Origin: Candidatus Cloacimonadota bacterium
GTDB taxonomy: Bacteria; Cloacimonadota; Cloacimonadia; Cloacimonadales; Cloacimonadaceae
Direction of reading: 5' to 3'
Assembly (NCBI GenBank): GCA_029781115.1
Contig: JAKOXG010000007.1
Span: forward strand, 28,593-92,592
Length of the DNA stretch: 64,000 bases
Shown: positions 16,701 to 25,500 of the stretch, piece after piece
Numbering within the stretch: position 1 is the first letter of the stretch
Layout of the letters: every line of letters begins with the position of its first letter
Notes under the pieces: generated by a model
The model's database searches: none
What the model saw: the letters and a program-made list of their open reading frames with translations, nothing else
Told to the model about the DNA's origin: nothing
Made by a program: the position numbers and the translations under genes

Positions 16701-19666
16701 TCGTCCCAGGTGTGGTGGAAGAAGAGCACCAGGTTGCCACCCGTATACATGTAGGGTGTCTGCAGGGGGATGTTGATGGCGTTTTCACCCTGTGGATAGC
16801 CTATATAGCCATCGAAGACCTGGGTGAGCTCGGAAGCCTGGATGGGGCTTAGAGCCAGGTCAAGCTGGTCTGTGCTGCCCAGGTAGATGGCGGTGTGTTT
16901 GCTGCCCACGTCGATAGTGAAGTGGTTGTAAAGGGTGATGGAGGTGATGGTGCCGCTGTCAAAGCCCAGTTCATCCGCCCTGTAGATAGTTTCAAAGAGG
17001 CCATTGGAGGAGCCGAAGTTCATGGGATGGCATTCAAGCTCATCACCTGCGCCAATGGTGACGGTGTGGTTGTTTTCAGGCAGGATGGTGAGCTGCAGGG
17101 GGCGGGTCTGGTTGTTGGCTGCAAAATCGTCGTTATCCAGCTCCACTTTGCCATGGATAGCGTATGTCCCCGTGGTGGTGGGCGTCCAGGGGATCTGGTA
17201 ATCTACGCTCTGCAGGCTGTTGAGCGGGTCTCCCGTTCCGCTGAAGAGTTCAGTCTCATCTGGCCCGATGAGCTTGACGGTGTAATTGCTCAGAGTCTGG
17301 AGGCTGTTGTTGCGGATGCGCAGGCTGTAGAGAGAAGTTTCTCCCACTGCGGGCAGATGGTTGCCGGTGAGGCTCAGGGCTGCCAGGTCAGCCGTCTGAT
17401 TGGAGGCCAGGTGTAGCATGACGTTTGGCACGCGGCTATCTAACTCGCCACTTACTTCGGGATTGTAGACTTCCCGCCTCCAAAGCTGATGTCTCATGGC
17501 TACACCGGAGTCTGTGTATCTAAAGCTGTGGTTCCCATAACCGTTGCTGCCGTAGTTGGTTTCCACGGCGATGATCAGATTCCCGCCGGTGTAGGCAAAG
17601 GGGGTGTCCAGTTGAAATTCTTGCCAGCCAGTGGTGTTGGCTGTGAAAGTGCCTTCTTTGACCAACGTCAGATCGGCGACAAATGACTGCCACATTACCG
17701 ATTCCATGGCGGTGGCGGTGGTGTTCCGGGCCCAAATCCTGTAAGGGATGATCCTGTCTGAAGTGGTAGCACCATTCCAGGCGATCATATCTATCAAGCC
17801 GGGGCCGGCGATCTGATCCGCGGTGTAGATGGCGGCAGAGCGTTCACTGGGATAATCCACTCCAAAAGGATGCCTCTGCGTTGCGCTGCCGGAGCCGATG
17901 ATGATATTGCCTGCAGGCATGACCATGGCAGTCAGGACTATATCATGCTGCTCATCAGCATAGGTAATGCGCAGGGTGGCAGAAATCTCACCTTCGGTAA
18001 GACCCGTGACATAGACGGGGATCTGCAGCCGCTGCATGGGTTCTATGGCTGCGGGTAGGATTGAGTTATCGAAGGAGAATTCAGACGCATTGGGGCCGAG
18101 GAAGCTGATATCGCTCTGGGTGAGGGTCAAGTTTCCCGCTCCATAGTTGAGAATAGTTACATTCAGAGGGGTTGAGGGGCAGTTACACATGACCGAACCA
18201 AAGTTTAAGGTGGGGGTTTCCACCCTCAGGATGGGAGCGGTGGGCAAGGGAGCCATGATAATCCTGGTGTTGGGTCTTGCAGCTGCCAAATCTCCCCACG
18301 GAGTTGCAGTAGGGAAGGGATCATCGCTCCACTCATCGTTGTAGTAAATGCTGCGGTTTTGGCCCGCGGTGAGGGTATTGTAAAAGTTACATAACCACCA
18401 CTCGGGGCTTCTTTTATAGACGGCGATCACCAGGTTGTCTGTGTTGTTGTACAAAAAGGGAGTATCCAGCTCTATTTCCATCCAGGGATTGTCTGAACGG
18501 CCCGGTAAAGTGACGTAGCCATCGAAGACTTTCACCAGGTTGGTAAGGGGAACCCAATCCCGATCATGGGCAAAGGTGGCTTTGGAGGTGTGTCCCAGAT
18601 AAATCACCCAGTCACTGGTGAAACTGTCGCTATTTTGTCTACCCCAATAGTAGCCCAGCTTCTCAATACGCTGGTTGCTGAAGTCGATTTCCGGCTGCAA
18701 ATAGATGCTTTGAGAGTAGGTGTAGCTCCATTCGCCGGCGGGGAGTGGATAGTCTTGATAGCCGCTGCCTATCTGAGCACCTGCGATCACCTCAAAAGTG
18801 CCCGTCTCCGAAGTTGGTGAAGTGCCGATGGCGTTGTGAGCCACCACTCTCCAGGTGTGGGTGCCTGGAGTCAAGTCATTGAAGATATAGCGATTGGGCA
18901 CCTGGTTTTCGCTTACCAGGTTTTCATCTATGTAGAGGTCATAGCCATCTGCATCTGCGCTGCCCTGCGGCAATTGCCACTTCAAATAATGACCGTTGAA
19001 AAGAGCAGTATTGTCTTCCGGGTAGACCAAAACGGGTGCCTGCGGTGCCTGGGTATCCGGAAATACGAGTTGCAGAGCGGCTATCCTGGTTTCCAGCCAG
19101 TTGGCGATGGGGGGATCGGTGAGGTCTGGGTTGATGGTGGAGCTGCCAAAATATAAGCCGGAACCCACGCCGGTATCAATGCGCCCCCAATATACGCTCG
19201 ACTGATTGCCGGGGAACATCGCATGGATGGCTATGATCAGGTTGTCTGTATTGTTGTAGAAAAAGGGAGTATCCAGGCTGATTTCCATCCACTCGCCTGC
19301 AAGCGGGAGCAAGTGGGTGGGGATGGTGCCGGCAAATACCTGGGTGAGGTTGCCTATGGGCTCCCAGTCTGTTCGAGATGCAAAGCAATCCCGCGTGGTG
19401 TGTCCCATGTAAATCGCCCAATACTGGCCTCCCTCAAAGGAGCTGTTTCCGCATCTATCGTGGAAGAACCTGATCTTGGAGACATTACCCGAGTAATTGA
19501 TCAGCGACCTCTGGTAGAGCTGTTGAGTATAGCCGTCATAAGGCCTGGTGTAGACCGGAAAGCTGGAGGTGGTGCCCGTAATCTCGCCCACGGTGACGGT
19601 ATGAGCAGTGAGGCTGCCGGCAAGGCCAAGCAGCAGCAACAGGATCAAAACGTTCAGTTTTCTCAT
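13724..19666 (-). CDS. Giant secreted multi-domain protein with T9SS-type tail (1980 aa)
   Basis: The largest paralog. I chose the ATG at 19666 (MRKLNVLILLLLLGLAGSLTAH) because AAGGAG precedes it by 6 nt; an in-frame ATG at 19684 would add six non-signal residues. Rough order: beta module, Fn3 (215-300), beta module, choice-of-anchor-D-like domain LNFGSV (485-595), beta module, CARDB, beta module, CARDB, beta module, two regulatory-like domains (1330-1500), cleaved-adhesin-like (1520-1710), Fn3, regulatory-like, T9SS-type tail NYPNPFNPQTTVSYSV (1895-1980). There are five copies of the N-terminal-type module. No catalytic motif is apparent. It is probably co-transcribed with the four neighbours. 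Confidence 0.88.
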   Translation of the reverse strand: MRKLNVLILLLLLGLAGSLTAHTVTVGEITGTTSSFPVYTRPYDGYTQQLYQRSLINYSGNVSKIRFFHDRCGNSSFEGGQYWAIYMGHTTRDCFASRTDWEPIGNLTQVFAGTIPTHLLPLAGEWMEISLDTPFFYNNTDNLIIAIHAMFPGNQSSVYWGRIDTGVGSGLYFGSSTINPDLTDPPIANWLETRIAALQLVFPDTQAPQAPVLVYPEDNTALFNGHYLKWQLPQGSADADGYDLYIDENLVSENQVPNRYIFNDLTPGTHTWRVVAHNAIGTSPTSETGTFEVIAGAQIGSGYQDYPLPAGEWSYTYSQSIYLQPEIDFSNQRIEKLGYYWGRQNSDSFTSDWVIYLGHTSKATFAHDRDWVPLTNLVKVFDGYVTLPGRSDNPWMEIELDTPFLYNNTDNLVIAVYKRSPEWWLCNFYNTLTAGQNRSIYYNDEWSDDPFPTATPWGDLAAARPNTRIIMAPLPTAPILRVETPTLNFGSVMCNCPSTPLNVTILNYGAGNLTLTQSDISFLGPNASEFSFDNSILPAAIEPMQRLQIPVYVTGLTEGEISATLRITYADEQHDIVLTAMVMPAGNIIIGSGSATQRHPFGVDYPSERSAAIYTADQIAGPGLIDMIAWNGATTSDRIIPYRIWARNTTATAMESVMWQSFVADLTLVKEGTFTANTTGWQEFQLDTPFAYTGGNLIIAVETNYGSNGYGNHSFRYTDSGVAMRHQLWRREVYNPEVSGELDSRVPNVMLHLASNQTADLAALSLTGNHLPAVGETSLYSLRIRNNSLQTLSNYTVKLIGPDETELFSGTGDPLNSLQSVDYQIPWTPTTTGTYAIHGKVELDNDDFAANNQTRPLQLTILPENNHTVTIGAGDELECHPMNFGSSNGLFETIYRADELGFDSGTITSITLYNHFTIDVGSKHTAIYLGSTDQLDLALSPIQASELTQVFDGYIGYPQGENAINIPLQTPYMYTGGNLVLFFHHTWDDPDYFHQNQFFKCQDMGSFRSRCVWGYDNLVDINNINLGRPFNIAPQTTFSYTTGFVQNDLKALAITGNLTPTTGIATNYTFHLTNNGEATQSNYTLKLMDSNHIELASLAGPPISSQQSLEAVIPWTPTTQGPISIYGKIEFAADEAPINNCTASLDLEIKPTGVSEVTVGAGNEENSFPVITEVETSLFETLYYPDEMGGFTGLINALQFDNNFDFDMTDVPISIWLGTTTQNDLSGGWILPDELTLVFSGTVDFPFGTNIINIPLDEPYPYADGNNLVMLVYKDHPPTYYYQNLFKCQRSEKRRSLYKWTNFDPFEASSPPAGELTTLFPKTTFSVVPSAMGQICGTVTDANNQPLSGVSASLDSGTIHTTTNDAGQYLLPHVLATTQTIRFNAHGYQEYTQEFALEANEQLIINVSLQLLPQVSVSGTVLANDTGCGHSNALIRLSGYESYQASTNSAGVFTIAGVFADQSYAYSITAPGYTSASGEVTVGSTNHNLGTFTLEELGFAPVSVLAVENDADQIEVSWQAPDSGVQQISESFEGETFPPRGWTRISYNSALPHSDIYPTWSRAATAHIGSFNIIPTDGNFQAGLTWSNYTLNEWLITPLINCQPNTWLTFDGYVYLGSPLGDNYFIKASTDGGASWTVLWDAAGQAAFWNQYTTPISIDLSDYSGTQLKIAFHAFSEVQLPGVRPAWFIDNVHIAAEDSSLRSDTGALTGLPLRPSSRQAKDGGSKALIGYLVYRLKVNQEQDQAAWVSLNSEPTPALNFTDSAWADLTDGDYRWAVKTIYSGGLVSMPVLSNMLSKGEPMGTIEGTIKNENDEPIAGATVTNGTFTATTNSEGAYQLEAHTGVNVVIVSATGYETLIKSNVLVYRNLATIVNCVLPRDPHNDGSPPVVATALNGNYPNPFNPQTTVSYSVKEPGQVKLQIYNIKGQLVRTLVDSEHAAGHYKQIFDALDDRGRNISNGVYLIRMQAPGYHKTSKMMLLK

Positions 19667-19684
19667 GATATTCTCCTTGTCCAT

Positions 19685-22576
19685 CTATTGCATGAGCATC
19701 ATCTTGGAGGTTTTCCGGTATCCGGGTGCATCCATCTTTATCAGGTAGATGCCGCTGGCGAGGCTGCGTCCTTGGTCATCGCGGGCCGCAAAGATGCGCT
19801 TGTAGTGGCCGGCGGGCTGCTCTTCATCCACTAATGTGCGCACCAACTGGCCTTTGATATTGTAGATGGTCAGCTTTACGCGTCCGGGCTGTGCAAGGCT
19901 GTAGCTGATGGTGGTCTGGGGGTTGAAGGGATTGGGGTAGTTGCCGTTTAAGGCGGTGGTTAGTGCGGGAGTCTGAGGGTCATCATTGGGTGTATAGGTC
20001 AGGATAAAGTTGATGATGCTATGCTGGTTGAGCTGAACAGGCACATTATAATAGGATTGGTTGGCGTAATCTGCAGCTTTTGCGGTGATCGTGTGAAGTC
20101 CCACGGGAAGACCGAGGATGTAAAGACCGCCGGAGTTTGTGGTAGTTGTGACGCTGCCATTGGTGAGGATGACCTCGCTGAGAGGGTTGCCATCTGAATC
20201 CATCACGGTTCCGGTGACGTATCCCAGTTCGGCAGGCGGTATGATGAAGGAGGTCTTGGGAAACTGACCTGAAAGGAAACCGTCCGGCGGATCATCGAGG
20301 TCCCATTGTTCTTGGGCTGAGGAGGTGTAGGTTTGCCTGCTGCGGCTGGTTCCCAGTGTCTGACACTTGAAGTAGTTTAAATAGTCGTACCTTTGGGTTG
20401 ACGACCTGTAGACCATCATCACCAGGTTGCCACCCTGATGGAGGTAAGGTTGGTCGAAGGGGATGGTGACGACGTTTTCTCCACTGTCAAAGCTAAAGGA
20501 GCCATCGAAGACCACCGTCAGTTGTGATGCGGGGATATAGCCGGCGGATAGATCGTCTTGTGTGGTGCTGCCCAGCCAGATGCGGAAGGGCAGATTCTGC
20601 ACACTGCTATAAAATTGGGTGTAGAAGCTCACTCCAGTGATCTCGCCGGTGTAGCAGCCCAGTTCTTCCGGGAAGTATAGGGTTTGGAAGAGAGATTTCT
20701 GGTATGTCAAGTCAATCGGGATTCTGGCATCTTGATCTCCATAGCCTATCGTAAGGGCCAAGGTTTCGGCAGGATTGACGGCCAGATTTAGGCTGGCAGT
20801 GCGGTCATTTGAGGCGATTTCATCATCAGCGAGTTCCACCTTGGCAAAGATGCTGATGGGCTCCACGGTGGTAGGCGTCCAGGAGACCACCGCCTCAATA
20901 GTCCTGCCGCTGTGGATGGGCGGGCCATTGATCGCTGCCAGCTCGATGTTATCTGCGGACATCAGCTTGACCTGATAATTGCTCTGAGTGTTGCTGCCGT
21001 TGTTGCGCAGGCGCACGATATAGTTTGAGGCATTCCCTACCGTGGGTGTGAGGTTGCCGTTGAGGCTGATGGCTTCGAGGTCGTTTGCCATGCTCCGATT
21101 GAAGTGCAGCATGATATTGGGCACGGAATCTGTCAAACGTCCTCCAGAGTAAGTTCCATACCAATACACGAACCTGGGGGCTGCGGTGATAGTGAACCAA
21201 AAGTCGTGGACATAGCCAAAGCCATAGCCGCCACAGCTTGTTTCCACTGCGACAATCAAGTTCTCGCCCTCATAGGCAAAGGCTGTGTCCAGCTCGAAGG
21301 TGTGCCAGCCCGTGGTGTTGGGTCTGAAGATGCCCTCTTTGACCAAGGTCATATCATAGACGAAGGTCTCCCAGCGAACTTCGCTCAGAACGGTAGCAGT
21401 GGTGTTTTTGACCCAAATCTTGTAGGGAACGGCTACATAGGAGGGGCGCGCACAATCCCAGCCAATCAGGTCCAAAATACCGACGGAGCCCAGCTCAGCC
21501 GCTGTGTAGAGCGTGGCAGTGCGCACGAGAGGCTCGCTCGTTGCAAAAGGATGCTGCTGATAGGTGGTGCCGCTACCGATGGTGAAGGTTTCAGCGGGCA
21601 AGACCTCTGCAGTCAAAGGCAGATCATGGTTCACTCCGTCATAAGTGATGCGCAGGGTAGTGGAGAGCTCGCCTGCGCTGAGACCCGTCACTGTGACGGG
21701 GATAAACACACATTGGCCAGCTTCCAGGTTTGCGGGCAGGCTGGAGAGATCCAGGGAAAATTCGGAAGCATGAGCGCCGGTGATGCTGATGAAAGCTGTA
21801 GCCAGGTTGATGCTTCCCGTGCCGGCATTGGAAAGCATCAGTTGCATTGTGGTGGGTTCTTCATGGAAAACCAGGCCAAAATCCAGGGATTGAGGCGTGA
21901 TGCTCAGGATGGGCTCAGCGGGCAGGGCGCCAAAGCTGAGCTGGATATTGGGGATGGCATTGATCAACACGCCAAAAGGCGGGTTGTCCGGCTCAGGATA
22001 GACATAATCATAACAGATCAGGCTGCGATGCTGATTGGGGGTGTAGGTGCTGTAAAAGTTGCGACGTCCACGATCATAGCGGGGTGTATGTTCCTGCACG
22101 GCGATCACCAGGTTGCCCGTATTGCTATACATAAAGGGAGTATCCAGCTCTATCTCTATCCATCCGGGGACGGCAGGGATATTCAGGTAGCCGGCAAAGA
22201 CCTGCATCATTTCACCCACGGGAATCCAGTCTGTATTACCGGCAAAGCTCGCCCTGTCCGTGTGACCCATATAGACGTTCCAGCCACAGCTATTGTCGCC
22301 GCCTCCGGCACCATTCCAATAGTAGGCGATGCTCTCGATCAGGAAAGGCGTGCTCTGCCCACCGGGGTTGATCTCGCTCTGCAGAAAGATGCTTTGAGTG
22401 TAATTGTAACTGAAGCGGGGATCAATGGGTAGGTGGTAGTTTTGATTGCCGTCACCGATGGTTACAATGTTGGAAGACAGCGTTTCGCAAAGCGACGCCG
22501 AGTCTGCGGTCAAGGCGTTGGCACAGAGGCTCAAAACGAGCATTAACAATGTGGCTGAAGCCGCCAGTCGTTTCAT
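19685..22576 (-). CDS. Secreted multi-domain protein with T9SS-type tail (963 aa)
   Basis: A signal peptide (MKRLAASATLLMLVLSLCANA) leads a beta module (35-225), a choice-of-anchor-D-like domain LDFGLVFHEEPTTMQL (225-335), a second beta module, a CARDB-like domain (505-610), a third beta module (610-790), one carboxypeptidase-regulatory-like domain GTVMDSDGNPLSEVIL, and a diverged tail NYPNPFNPQTTISYSLAQPG (875-963). Unlike its four neighbours it lacks the cleaved-adhesin and Fn3 block. Its tail is also the most different, ending APGYRKTSKMMLMQ. RBS AAGGAGAG. The next start lies 18 nt beyond the stop. Confidence 0.88.
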   Translation of the reverse strand: MKRLAASATLLMLVLSLCANALTADSASLCETLSSNIVTIGDGNQNYHLPIDPRFSYNYTQSIFLQSEINPGGQSTPFLIESIAYYWNGAGGGDNSCGWNVYMGHTDRASFAGNTDWIPVGEMMQVFAGYLNIPAVPGWIEIELDTPFMYSNTGNLVIAVQEHTPRYDRGRRNFYSTYTPNQHRSLICYDYVYPEPDNPPFGVLINAIPNIQLSFGALPAEPILSITPQSLDFGLVFHEEPTTMQLMLSNAGTGSINLATAFISITGAHASEFSLDLSSLPANLEAGQCVFIPVTVTGLSAGELSTTLRITYDGVNHDLPLTAEVLPAETFTIGSGTTYQQHPFATSEPLVRTATLYTAAELGSVGILDLIGWDCARPSYVAVPYKIWVKNTTATVLSEVRWETFVYDMTLVKEGIFRPNTTGWHTFELDTAFAYEGENLIVAVETSCGGYGFGYVHDFWFTITAAPRFVYWYGTYSGGRLTDSVPNIMLHFNRSMANDLEAISLNGNLTPTVGNASNYIVRLRNNGSNTQSNYQVKLMSADNIELAAINGPPIHSGRTIEAVVSWTPTTVEPISIFAKVELADDEIASNDRTASLNLAVNPAETLALTIGYGDQDARIPIDLTYQKSLFQTLYFPEELGCYTGEITGVSFYTQFYSSVQNLPFRIWLGSTTQDDLSAGYIPASQLTVVFDGSFSFDSGENVVTIPFDQPYLHQGGNLVMMVYRSSTQRYDYLNYFKCQTLGTSRSRQTYTSSAQEQWDLDDPPDGFLSGQFPKTSFIIPPAELGYVTGTVMDSDGNPLSEVILTNGSVTTTTNSGGLYILGLPVGLHTITAKAADYANQSYYNVPVQLNQHSIINFILTYTPNDDPQTPALTTALNGNYPNPFNPQTTISYSLAQPGRVKLTIYNIKGQLVRTLVDEEQPAGHYKRIFAARDDQGRSLASGIYLIKMDAPGYRKTSKMMLMQ

Positions 22577-22594
22577 GGGTCTCTCCTTGTTTGA

Positions 22595-25500
22595 CTATTG
22601 CATGAGCATCATCTTGGAGGTCTTGTGGTAGCCGGGTGCCTGCATCCGAATCAGATACACGCCGCTGGCGAGCCTACGGTCTCTGTCATCCCGCGCATCA
22701 AAGATCTGTTTATAGTGGCCGGCAGCGTGCTCTGTATCTATCAAGGTGCGCACCAATTGGCCTTTGAGGTTATAGATTTGCAGCTTTACCTGCCCCGGCT
22801 CTTTCACGCTGTAGCTGATGGTGGTTTGAGGGTTGAAGGGATTGGGGTAGTTGCCATTGAGGGCGGTAGCTACCACTGGGGTTTGGGGGTCGTCTGCGCC
22901 CGTTTCTCTGTGCAAGACTATGTGCAGTGTGACAACCTGATTTTGATGGATGATTACATTTGTCTTGATCACGGTTTGATAGCCTTCCGCAGAGACTCTC
23001 AAGGCGATGGGGCCGGTGGGAACTTCAAGCGTGTAAGCACCCTCGGAGTCTGTGGTCGTGGTGGTGGAATAGGTGCCCGAAGTGTTGGTCAGGATTGCAC
23101 CGAATATCGGCTCTCCTTCTTCATTTTTCACCGTGCCTGTTATCGTTCCCATAAACATGCCACGATTGACGCTGTTTGAGAATACGGGCATGGAGATGAG
23201 GCCGCTCGGGTAGGTGGTTTTGACAGCCCAACGGTAGCCTCCATATGGCATGGACTCCCAATCGGTGTCAGAAAGGGTGAGCTCTTGGATGGGCTGAGAG
23301 TTCAGGCAGACCCAATTTGCTTCATTCTGTTCTTGGCCGGAGCGCAGCCTGTAAACCTTGTAGCCGGTGGGTTCTCTCGAGGTTTTGGTGGGTGGATTGG
23401 TGTAGTCTGCACCGATGTAGATATTGTCTATAAACCAAGTTGAACCGAGGATATTGTAGTTATCCGTGTAGGCATGGAATGCTATTTTGAGCTGGGTGCC
23501 GCTGTAATCACCCAGGTTAATAACGATGGGGGTTTCATACAGATTCCAGCCACCGGCTTGGTTGGCGGCATCCCAGAGTATATTCCAGGAAGCACCGCCA
23601 TCTGTGGAGGCTTTCACATAGTTGTGACAACCATTGGTGGCACCCTGCAATACGCAGGTATCAAATCTGAGCCAGGAATCCGGCTGGCAGTTGATAAGCG
23701 GCGTGATCAGCCAATCATCCTGGGGGTGGGCTATGCCGGAAATGCCGGCATGGAAGCTTCCATCTGTGGGAGTGAAGCCGTAACCTGCTGAAGACGCTCG
23801 GTGCCAAAAAGGTATGATATGATCGATGATCACTGCCCCGGGATTGAAAACCTCTTGAGTCCAGCCCGCCGGAGGGAAGGTCTCGCCTTCAAAGCTCTCG
23901 ATCACTTCTTGAATGCCGGGGTCTGGAGCCAGCCAGGAGAGCTGCACCTGGTCTTCGGCGTCACCTTCCACAGCAAGCACGCTCACCGGAGCGTAAGGCA
24001 TTTCGTTGAGAGCGATTTCCCCCATGTTGTAGTCTGTGGAGCCTATCGTCACTTCGCCGCTTGCGTCAAGGTAGCCAGCTGCGGTGATGGTGTAGGAGTA
24101 GGTTTGATCGGCAAAGACTTCTGCGATGGCGAAAACGCCGGCAGCATTGGTGGTCGCTTGATATGGATGATAGCCGCTGAGCTGGATTTGGGCGTCCGGG
24201 ATTCCGGAATTGGTGTTGGCGTCCAGGATGGTTCCGCTCACGTTCACCTGAGACATGTGCTGCAAGGTGGCGTCTATAGTTACCTGATCGCCTTCCACCA
24301 GTGTAAAATCCTGCGTGTGGCCATGGTAGCCATGTTTTCTGAAGGAGATGGTGTAGTCGCCGGGGAGGATGTTGAGCAGCTGGTATTGTCCTGCGGTGTC
24401 GGTGGTGGTATAATGGAAGCCATCGCTGAGGAGCACGCTCACAGCAGCGAGGGCTTGATTGTCTGCACCCGTCACGGTTCCAGCGATGTTGCCCGTGGCA
24501 AAGGGAGCTATCATGAAGGTGGTCTTGGGGTAGCTTGCCGAGAAGGTTACACCCGGATGATTGGTTCGATTGGGGTCGATATCTATGCCATCAAAGGCTG
24601 CAAAGCGGGCACGGGTAAATGTGGCGGTTTGACCCTTGAAGCTGCAATTGTCATATATGGTGCCCATGGCTCTCTTAAACAACACCACCAGGTTGCCGCC
24701 CATGTAGGAAAAAGGCGTCTGCAAGGGGATAATGACCTCGTTTTGCCCCATCGGGAAAGTCACGTTGCCATCGAAAACGAGCGTCAATTGGTTGGCAGGT
24801 ATCCAGCTGGCAACGAGGTCTTGCTGATCGGTGACACCCATCCAGATTTTCACGGGCATATCTGACAGGTTTGAGGCAAAATCGTTGTAAAGGACGAGCT
24901 TGTAGATGTTGCCGGCTGTGCCAATTTCATCGGCAAAATACAGGTTTTGGTAGAGACTGCACTCGTGGCTGTAATCAAAGGGCACAGAGAGAGTTTCACT
25001 GCCGTTGCCGATGATGATGGGCGTAAGTGCTGCCGGCGTGACATTGAGGAGCAGGGCTGGGGTTTGGTCGTTGAAACTGTATTGATCGCCGACAAAAGCC
25101 ACCTTTCCATAGATATTCATCTGGGTCACGGCGGGGGGCGTCCAGGCGATGCTTACCTGCAGGGTCTGTTGCGGTTCTATAGAGGGGCCGGCGATGCTGG
25201 CAAGCTCGGTTCCCGCTTCATCCACCAGTTTGACCTGATAGTCGTTTTGGGTGTTGACGCCGTTATTTCTCAGGGTAATGGTATAATTTGTCTGCTCTCC
25301 CACCGTGGGCGAGGGGTTGCCAACAATGCTCATGGTGCCGATATCTTCCAGATCCGGGTTCAGGTGCAGCATCACGTTTGGCATCTTGCCGTTGACATTT
25401 CCGATGCCCGTGGGCGGTTCTACATCACTTTTCCAGAAACGGTGTCTGTCTGCATCGACTTCGGTATATCGATAGCTGTTGCTGCCTCCCGCACCGTTGC

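Noticed and set aside
13724..19684. ATG at 19684 as start of the 1980-aa protein
   Set aside because: Its six extra residues (MDKENI) include the coding of the ribosome binding site for the better ATG at 19666.
21104..22432. 442-aa plus-strand ORF opposite the 963-aa secreted protein (and similar 340-aa ORFs at 15818 and 24947)
   Set aside because: Composition is Gly/Val/His-rich mirror translation, with no RBS, signal or known domain; the opposite strand codes a coherent secreted protein.
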